Origin: Saccoglossus kowalevskii
Taxonomy: Eukaryota > Hemichordata > Enteropneusta > Harrimaniidae
NCBI RefSeq assembly: GCF_000003605.2
Contig: NW_003109130.1
Coordinates: 1 to 64,000 of the forward strand
Length of the DNA: 64,000 nucleotides
Reading direction: 5' to 3'
Position numbers and translations under genes: made by a program. Below are positions 54,101 through 64,000 of this stretch, piece by piece. Position 1 is the first letter of the stretch. Every line of letters begins with the position of its first letter. The notes under the pieces are model-generated. The model saw only the letters and a program-made list of their open reading frames with translations, searched no databases and had not been told where the DNA came from.

Positions 54101-57100
54101 CTGTCCCTGATATACTGTCTACTACGCATACCCCAGTGATCTGCTACACATCTCCCATTCCCTCACTGTTCTCTACTACAAAACCAACTGTCCCTTACAT
54201 ACTGCCTACTACACATACCTCAGTGATCTGCAACACATCTCCCATTCCCTCACTGTTCTCTACTACAAAACCAACTGTCCCTGATATACTGTCTACTACG
54301 CATACCCCAGTGATCTGCTACACATCTCCCATTTCCTCACTGTTCTCTACTACAAAACCAACTGTCCCTGACATACTGTCTACTACGTATACCACAGTGA
54401 TCTGCTACATATCTCCCATTCCCTCACTGTTCTCTACTACAAAACCAACTGTCCCTGATATACTGTCTACTACGCATACCTCAGTGATCTGCTACACATC
54501 TCCCATTTCCTTACTGTTATCTACTACAAAACCAACTGTCCCTGATATACTGTCTACTACGCATACCTCAGTGATCTGCTACACATCGCCCATTTCCTCA
54601 CTGTTCTCTACTACAAAACCAACTGTCCCTGACATACTGTCTACTACGTATACCTCAGTGATCTGCTACACATCTCCCATTCCCTCACTGTTCTCTACTA
54701 CAAAACCAACTGTCCCTGATATACTGTCTACTACGCATACCTCAGTGATCTGCTACACATCTCCCATTTCCTCACTGTTCTCTACTACAAAACCAACTGT
54801 CCCTGATATACTGTCTACTACGCATACCTCAGTGATCTGCTACACATCTCCCATTTCCTCACTGTTCTCTACTACAAAACCAACGGTCCCTGATATACTG
54901 TCTACTACACATACCTCAGTGATCTGCTACACATCTCCCATTTCCTCACTGTTCTCTACTACAAAACCAAGTGTCCCTGACATACTGTGTACTACGCATA
55001 TCTCAGTGATCTGCTACACATCCCCCATTTCCTCACTGTTCTCCACTACAAAACCAACTGTCATTGACATAATGTCTACTATGCATACTCCAGTGATCTA
55101 CTACACATCTCCAATTCCCTCACTGTTCTCTACTACAAAACCAACTGTCCCTGACATACTGTGTATTACGCATATCTCAGTGATCTGCTACACATCCCCC
55201 ATTTCCTCACTAGTCTTCACTACAAAACCAACTGTCCCTGATACACTGTCTACTATGCATACCCCAGTGATCTGCTACACATCTCCCATTCCCTCACTGT
55301 TCTCTACTACAAAACAAACTGTCCCTGACATACTGTGTACTACGCATACCTCAGTGATCTGCTACACATCTCCCATTTCCTCACTGTTCTCCACTACAAA
55401 ACCAACTGTCCCTGATATACTGTCTACTACGCATACCCCAGTGATCTGCTACACATCTCCCATTTCCTCACTGTTCTCTACTACAAAACCAACTGTCCCT
55501 GACATACTGTCTACTACACATACCTCAGTTATCTGCAACACATCTCCCATTCCCTCACTGTTCTCTACTACAAAACCAACTGTCCCAGATATACTGTCTA
55601 CTACGCATACCCCAGTGATCTGGAACACATCTCCCATTTCCTCACTGTTCTCTACTACAAAACCAACTGTCCCTGATATACTGTCTACTACGCATACCTC
55701 AGTGATCTGCTACACATCTCCCATTTCCTCACTGTTCTCTACTACAAAACCAACTGTCCCTGACATACTGTCTACTACGTATACCTCAGTGATCTGCTAC
55801 ACATCTCCCATTCCCTCACTGTTCTCTACTACAAAACCAACTGTCCCTGATATACTGTCTACTACGCATACCTCAGTGATCTGCTACACATCTCCCATTT
55901 CCTTACTGTTCTCTACTACAAAACCAACTGTCCCTGATACACTGTCTACTACGCATACCTCAGTGATCTGCTACACATCGCCCATTTCCTCACTGTTCTC
56001 TACTACAAAACCAACTGTCCCTGACATACTGTCTACTACGTATACCTCAGTGATCTGCTACACAGCTCCCATTCCCTCACTGTTCTCTACTACAAAACCA
56101 ACTGTCCCTGATATACTGTCTACTACGCATACCTCAGTGATCTGCTACACATCTCCCATTTCCTCACTGTTCTCTACTACAAAACCAACTGTCCCTGATA
56201 TACTGTCTACTACGCATACCTCAGTGATCTGCTACACATCTCCCATTTCCTCACTGTTCTCTACTACAAAACCAACGGTCCCTGATATACTGTCTACTAC
56301 ACATACCTCAGTGATCTGCTACACATCTCCCATTTCCTCACTGTTCTCTACTACAAAACCAACTGTCATTGACATACTGTCTACTACACATACCTCAGTG
56401 ATCTGCTACACATCTCCCATTCCCTCACTGTTCTCTACTACAAAACCAACTGTCCCTGACATACTGTGTACTACGCATATCTCAGTGATCTGCTACACAT
56501 CTCCCATTTCCTCACTGTTCTTCACTACAAAACCAACTGTCCCTGATATACTGTCTACTACACATCTCCCATTCCCTCACTGTTCTCTACTACAAAACCA
56601 ACTATCCCTGACATACTGTGTACTACGCATATCTCAGTGATCTGCTACACATCCCCCATTTCCTCACTGTTCTTCACTACAAAACCAACTGTCCCCGATA
56701 TACTGTCTACTACGCATACCCCAGTGATCTGCTACACATCTCCCATTCCCTCACTGTTCTCTACTACAAAACCAACTGTCCCTGACATACTGTGTACTAC
56801 GCATACCTCAGTGATCTGCTACACATCTCCCATTTCCTCACTGTTCTCCACTACAAAACCAACTGTCATTGACATACTGTCTACTACGCATACTCCAGTG
56901 ATCTACTACACATCTCCCATTCCCTCACTGTTCTCTACTACAAAACCAACTGTCCCTGACATACTGTGTATTACGCATATTTCAGTGATCTGCTACACAT
57001 CCCCCATTTCCTCACTGGTCTTCACTACAAAACCCAACTGTCCCTGATATACTGTCTACTATGCATACCCCAGTGATCTGCTACACATCTCCCATTCCCT

Positions 57101-60100
57101 CATTGTTCTCTACTACAAAACCAACTGTCCCTGACATACTGTGTACTACGCATACCTCAGTGATCTGCTACACATCTCCCATTTCCTCACTGTTCTCCAC
57201 TACAAAACCAACTGTCCCTGATATACTGTCTACTACGCATACCCCAGTGATCTGCTACACATCTCCCATTTCCTCACTGTTCTCTACTACAAAACCAACT
57301 GTCCCTGACATACTATCTACTACGCATACCTCAGTGATCTGCTACACATCTCCCATTTCCCCACTGTTCTCTACTACAAAACCAACTGTCCCTGATATAC
57401 TGTCTACTACGCATACCTCAGTGATCTGCTACACATCTCCCATTTCCTCACTGTTCTCTACTACAAAACCAACTGTCCGTGATATACTGTCTACTACACA
57501 TACCTCAGTGATCTGCTACACATCTCCCATTTCCTCACTGTTCTCTACTACAAAACCAACTGTCATTGACATACTGTCTACTACGCATACCTCAGTGATC
57601 TGCTACACATCTCCCATTCCGTCACAGTTCTCTAATACAAAACCAACTGTTCCTGACATACTGTCTACTACGCATACACCAGTGATCTGCTACACATCTC
57701 CCATTCCCTCACTGTTCTCTACTACAAAACCAACTGTCCCGGACATACTGTCTACTACGCATACCTCAGTGATCTGCTACACATCTCCCATTCCCTCACT
57801 GTTCTCTCCTACAAAACCAACTGTCCCTGACATACTGTCTACTACGCATACCTCAGTGATCTGCTACACATCTCCCATTCCCTCACTGTTCTCTACTACA
57901 AAACCAACTGTCATTGACATACTACCTACTACGCATACCTCAGTGATCTGCTACACATCTCCCATTCCCTCACTGTTCTCTACTACAAAACCAACTGTCC
58001 CGGACATACTGTCTACTACGCATACCTCAGTGATCTGCTACACATCTCCCATTCCCTCACTGTTCTCTCCTACAAAACCAACTGTCCCTGACATACTGTC
58101 TACTACGCATACCTCAGTGATCTGCTACACATCTCCCATTCCCTCACTGTTCTCTACTACAAAACCAACTGTCATTGACATACTACCTACTACGCATACC
58201 TCAGTGATCTGCTACACATCTCCCATTTCCTCACTGTTCTCTACTACAAAACCAACTGTCCCTGACATACTATCTACTACGTATACCTCAGTGATCTGCT
58301 ACACATCTCCCATTCCCTCACTGTTCTCTACTACAAAACCAACTGTCCCTGACATACTGTGTACTACGCATATCTCAGTGATCTGCTACACATCCCCCAT
58401 TTCCTCACTGTTCTTCACTACAAAACCAACTGTCCCTGATATACTGTCTACTACGCATACCCCAGTGATCTGCTACACATCTCCCATTCCCTCACTGTTC
58501 TCTACTACAAAACCAACTGTCCCTGACATACTGTGTACTACGCATACCTCAGTGATCTGCTACACATCTCCCATTTCCTCACTGTTCTCCACTACAAAAC
58601 CAACTGTCATTGACATACTGTCTACTACGCATACTCCAGTGATCTACTACACATCTCCCATTCCCTCACTGTTCTCTACTACAAAACCAACTGTCCCTGA
58701 CATACTGTGTATTACGCATATCTCAGTGATCTGCTACACATCCCCCATTTCCTCACTGGTCTTCACTACAAAACCAACTGTCCCTGATATACTGTCTACT
58801 ATGCATACCCCAGTGATCTGCTACACATCTCCCATTCCCTCACTGTTCTCTACTACAAAACCAACTGTCCCTGACATACTGTGTACTACGCATACCTCAG
58901 TGATCTGCTACACATCTCCCATTTCCTCACTGTTCTCCACTACAAAACCAACTGTCCCTGATATACTGTCTACTACGCATACCCCAGTGATCTGCTACAC
59001 ATCTCCCATTCCCTCACTGTTCTCTACTACAAATCCAACTGTCCCTGACATACTGTCTACTACACATACCTCAGTGATCTGCAACACATCTCCCATTCCC
59101 TCACTGTTCTCTACTACAAAACCAACTGTCCCTGATATACTGTCTACTACGCATACCCCAGTGATCTGCTACACATCTCCCATTTCCTCACTGTTCTCTA
59201 CTACAAAACCAACTGTCCCTGATATACTGTCTACTACGCATACCTCAGTGATCTGCTACACATCTCCCATTTCCTCACTGTTCTCTACTACAAAACCAAC
59301 TGTCCCTGACATACTGTCTACTACGTATACCTCAGTGATCTGCTACACATCTCCCATTCCCTCACTGTTCTCTACTACAAAACCAACTGTCCCTGATATA
59401 CTGTCTACTACACATACCTCAGTGATCTGCTACACATCTCCCATTTCCTTACTGTTCTCTACTACAAAACCAACTGTCATTGACATACTGTCTACTACAC
59501 ATACCTCAGTGATCTGCTACACATCTCCCATTCCCTCACTGTTCTCTACTACAAAACCAACTGTCCCTGACATACTGTCTACTACACATACCTAAGTGAT
59601 CTGCTACACATCTCCCATTTCCTCACTGTTCTTCACTACAAAACCAACTGTCCCTGATATACTGTCTACTACACATCTCCCATTTCCTCACTGTTCTCTA
59701 CTACAAAACCAACTGTCCCTGACATACTGTGTACTAGGCATATCTCAGTGATCTGCTACACATCCCCCATTTCCTCACTGTTCTTCACTACAAAACCAAC
59801 TGTCCCTGATATACTGTCTACTACGCATACCCCAGTGATCTGCTACACATCTCCCATTCCCTCACTGTTCTCTACTACAAAACCAACTGTCCCTGACATA
59901 CTGTGTACTACGCATACCTCAGTGATCTGCTACACATCTCCCATTTCCTCACTGTTCTCCACTACAAAACCAACTGTCATTGACATACTGTCTACTACGC
60001 ATACTCCAGTGATCTACTACACATCTCCCATTCCCTCACTGTTCTCTACTACAAAACCAACTGTCCCTGACATACTGTGTATTACGCATATCTCAGTGAT

Positions 60101-63100
60101 CTGCTACACATCCCCCATTTCCTCACTGGTCTTCACTGCAAAACCAACTGTCCCTGATATACTGTCTACTATGCATACCCCAGTGATCTGCTACACATCT
60201 CCCATTCCCTCATTGTTCTCTACTACAAAACCAACTGTCCCTGACATACTGTGTACTACGCATACCTCAGTGATCTGCTACACATCTCCCATTTCCTCAC
60301 TGTTCTCCACTACAAAACCAACTGTCCCTGATATACTGTCTACTACGCATACCCCAGTGATCTGCTACACATCTCCCATTCCCTCACTGTTCTCTACTAC
60401 AAAACCAACTGTCCCTTACATACTGCCTACTACACATACCTCAGTGATCTGCAACACATCTCCCATTCCCTCACTGTTCTCTACAACAAAACCAACTGTC
60501 CCTGATATACTGTCTACTACGCATACCCCAGTGATCTGCTACACATCTCCCATTTCCTCACTGTTCTCTACTACAAAACCAACTGTCCCTGATATACTGT
60601 CTACTACGCATACCTCAGTGATCTGCTACACATCTCCCATTTCCTCACTGTTCTCTACTACAAAACCAACTGTCATTGACATACTGTCTACTACACATAC
60701 CTCAGTGATCTGCTACACATCTCCCATTCCCTCACTGTTCTCTACTACAAAACCAACTGTCCCTGACATACTGTGTACTACGCATATCTCAGTGATCTGC
60801 TACACATCACCCATTTCCTCACTGTTCTTCACTACAAAACCAACTGTCCCAGATATACTGTCTACTACGCATACCCCAGTGATCTGCTACACATCTCCCA
60901 TTCCCTCACTGTTCTCCACTACAAAACCAACTGTCCCTGATATACTGTCTACTACGCATACCTCAGTGATCTGCTACACATCTCCCATTCCCTCACTGTT
61001 CTCTACTACAAAACCAACTGTCCCTGACATACTATCTACTACGTATACCTCAGTGATCTGCTACACATCTCCCATTCCCTCACTGTTCTCTACTACAAAA
61101 CCAACTGTCCCTGATATACTGTCTACTACACATACCCCAGTGATCTGCTACACATCTCCCAATTCCTCACTGTTCTCTACTACAAAACCAACTGTCCCTG
61201 ATATACTGTCTACTACGCATACCCCAGTGATCTGCTACACATCTCCCATTCCCTCACTGTTCTCTACTACAAAACCAACTGTCATTGACATACTGTCTAC
61301 TACGCATACCCCAGTGATCTACTACACATCTCCCATTCCCTCACTGTTCTCTACTACAAAACCAACTGTCCCTGACATACTGTGTACTACGCATATCTCA
61401 GTGATCTGCTACACATCCCCCATTTCCTCACTGTTCTTCACTACAAAACCAACTGTCCCTGATATACTGTCTACTACGCATACCCCAGTGATCTGCTACA
61501 CATCTCCCATTCCCTCACTGTTCTCTACTACAAAACCAACTGTCCCTGACATACTGTGTACTACGCATACCTCAGTGATCTGCTACACATCTCCCATTTC
61601 CTCACTGTTCTCCACTACAAAACCAACTGTCATTGACATACTGTCTACTACGCATACTCCAGTGATCTACTACACATCTCCCATTCCCTCACTGTTCTCT
61701 ACTACAAAACCAACTGTCCCTGACATACTGTGTATTACGCATATCTCAGTGATCTGCTACACATCCCCCATTTCCTCACTGGTCTTCACTACAAAACCAA
61801 CTGTCCCTGATATACTGTCTACTATGCATACCCCAGTGATCTGCTACACATCCCCCATTTCCTCACTGGTCTTCACTACAAAACCAACTGTCCCTGATAT
61901 ACTGTCTACTATGCATACCCCAGTGATCTGCTACACATCTCCCATTCCCTCACTGTTCTCTACTACAAAACCAACTGTCCCTGACATACTGTGTACTACG
62001 CATACCTCAGTGATCTGCTACACATCTCCCATTTCCTCACTGTTCTCCACTACAAAACCAACTGTCCCTGATATACTGTCTACTACACATACCCCAGTGA
62101 TCTGCTACACATCTCCCATTCCCTCACTGTTCTCTACTACAAAACCAACTGTCCCTGACATACTGTCTACTACACATACCTCAGTGATCTGCAACACATC
62201 TCCCATTCCCTCACTGTTCTCTACTACAAAACCAACTGTCCCTGATATAATGTCTACTACGCATACCCCAGTGATCTGCTACACATCTCCCATTTCCTCA
62301 CTGTTCTCTACTACAAAACCAACTGTCCCTGATATACTGTCTACTACGCATACCTCAGTGATCTGCTATACATCTCCCATTTCCTCACTGTTCTCTACTA
62401 CAAAACCAACTGTCCCTGACATACTGTCTACTACGTATACCTCAGTGGTCTGCTACACATCTCCCATTCCCTCACTGTTCTCTACTACAAAACCAACTGT
62501 CCCTGATATACTGTCTACTACGCATACCTCAGTGATCTGCTACACATCTCCCATTTCCTTACTGTTCTCTACTACAAAACCAACTGTCCCTGATATACTG
62601 TCTACTACGCATACCTCAGTGATCTGCTACACATCTCCCATTTCCTCACTGTTCTCCACTACAAAACCAACTGTCCCTGATATACTGTCTACTACGCATA
62701 CCCCAGTGATCTGCTACACATCTCCCATTCCCTCACTGTTCTCTACTACAAAACCAACTGTCCCTGACATACTGTCTACTACACATACCTCAGTGATCTG
62801 CAACACATCTCCCATTCCCTCACTGTTCTCTACTACAAAACCAACTGTCCCTGATATACTGTCTACTACGCATACCCCAGTGATCTGCTACACATCTCCC
62901 ATTTCCTCACTGTTCTCTACTACAAAACCAACTGTCCCTGATATACTGTCTACTACGCATACCTCAGTGATCTGCTACACATCTCCCATTCCCTCACTGT
63001 TCTCTACTACAAAACCAACTGTCCCTGATATACTGTCTACTACGCATACCCCAGTGACCTGCAACACATCTCCCATTTCCTCACTGTTCTCTACTACAAA

Positions 63101-64000
63101 ACCAACTGTCCCTGATATACTGTCTACTACGCATACCTCAGTGATCTGCTACACATCTCCCATTTCCTCACTGTTCTCTACTACAAAACCAACTGTCCCT
63201 GACATACTGTCTACTACACATACCTCAGTGATCTGCTACACATCTCCCATTCCCTCACTGTTCTCTACTACAAAACCAACTGTCCCTGACATACTGTCTA
63301 CTACACATACCTCAGTGATCTGCTACACATCTCCCATTCCCTCACTGTTCTCTACTACAAAACCAACTGTCCCTGACATACTGTCTACTACGCATACCCC
63401 AGTGATCTGCTACACATCTTCCATTTCCTCACTGTTCTCTACTACAAAACCAACTGTCCCTGACATACTGTCTACTACACATACCTCAGTGATCTGCTAC
63501 ACATCTCCCATTCCCTCACTGTTCTCTACTACAAAACCAACTGTACCTGACATACTGTCTACTACGCATACCTCAGTGATCTGCTACACATCTCCCATTC
63601 CCTCACTGTTCTCTACTACAAAACCAACTGTCCCTGATATACTGTCTACTACGCATACCTCAGTGATCTACTACACATCTCCAATTCTCTCACTGTTCTC
63701 TACTACAAAACCAACTGTCCCTGATATACTGTCTACTACGCATACCATTGTGATCTGCTACACATCTCCCATTCCCTCACTGTTCTCTACTACAAAACCA
63801 ACTGTCCCTGACATACTGTCTACTTCGCATACCCCAGTGATCTGCTACACATCTCCCATTCCCTCACTGTTCTCTACTACAAAACCAACTGTCCCTGATA
63901 TACTGTCTACTACGCATACCTCAGTGATCTGCTACACATCTCCCATTCCCTCACTGTTCTCTACTACAAAACCAACTGTCCCTGACATACTGTCTACTAC

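Larger units (their letters stand above)
34768..64000 (+). repeat. 87-bp satellite array, about 336 copies, runs off the window
   Basis: The monomer is 87 bp. Landmarks in order are ATCTGCTACACATCTCCCAT, TCCCTCACTGTTCTCTACTA, CAAAACCAACTGTCCCTGAC and ATACTGTCTACTACGCATAC, then CTCAGTG. My count for a common monomer is A22 T25 C32 G8, so this strand is strongly C-over-G. Copies are very similar and share a limited set of variants: TTCCC/TTTCC, GAC/GAT, ACGCAT/ACACAT/ACGTAT/ATGCAT, TCTACT/TGTACT, CCTCAG/CCCCAG, GCTAC/GCAAC, CCCTGAC/CATTGAC and TCTACT/TTCACT. Indels are few: 1-bp losses near 35790 and 40896, a 53-bp loss near 42380, the same 22-bp loss at about 52491, 56558 and 59671, and a 1-bp gain near 57033. 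Larger blocks are themselves duplicated. The 87-bp length allows a continuous reading frame, discussed separately. I do not recognise the family. Confidence 0.97.

Noticed and set aside
34586-59595. Giant Thr/Ser/Pro repeat protein gene
   Set aside because: The frame follows from an 87-bp unit with one stop-free frame. Variants are mostly nonsynonymous, stops and frameshifts recur, and there is no unique N-terminus or signal peptide.

Overview
The window looks like gene-poor, repeat-rich intergenic DNA from an invertebrate animal nuclear genome. A mollusc, perhaps a bivalve, is my best guess (inference, moderate to low confidence). The reasons are an AT-rich background, decayed non-LTR and Ty3/gypsy-type retroelement pieces, small MITEs, a dispersed repeat around 19.85-20.18 kb that resembles from memory an abundant bivalve repeat, two assembly gaps, and no bacterial-style gene packing. 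I found no protein-coding gene or RNA gene that I would defend.

Layout. 0-2.3 kb holds transposon debris: a Ty3/gypsy integrase fossil (about 568-955), a 188-bp foldback MITE (1169-1356), and a decayed LINE 3' end (about 1430-2321) split by a 125-bp MITE with TTAA flanks. A second copy of that MITE, of the same length, lies at 20.75 kb. 2.3-34.3 kb is mostly unique AT-rich sequence with scattered tandem repeats: a 25-bp minisatellite (5.35-5.68 kb), an ancient decayed ~36-bp minisatellite (11.2-12.1 kb), a long (TA)n tract (23.45-23.63 kb), an old 138-bp duplication followed by a (TTATG)n microsatellite (25.6-26.1 kb), and a compact higher-order array (30.2-31.7 kb) in which exactly seven 161-bp trimers are flanked on one side by diverged monomers. 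N gaps lie at 21,124-21,949 and 33,133-33,724.

34.3-64.0 kb is one tandem array that runs off the right edge: an 87-bp monomer in about 336 copies, preceded by about 450 bp of decayed monomers. Because 87 is 3 x 29, and one of six frames of the monomer has no stop, the array gives very long open frames (one of 2,754 codons). I judge it to be satellite DNA and not a gene: most recurrent monomer variants change the amino acid, stops and frameshifts recur and have been amplified with their neighbours, the only upstream sequence in the frame is decayed repeat, and an open frame in a 29-codon unit is expected by chance.

The array has nested structure. The monomer seems to be built from three older subunits of about 32, 33 and 22 bp. 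Above it lie 3-mer, 4-mer and 13-mer (1,131 bp) duplications and a block repeated at an offset of 4,067 bp (47 monomers less one 22-bp subunit). This fits repeated unequal exchange. A stretch at 50.86-51.10 kb with runs of G in place of array bases looks like bad base calls at an assembly seam. The main results are the undescribed-looking 87-bp satellite, the 161-bp trimer array, and the 125-bp TTAA MITE family.
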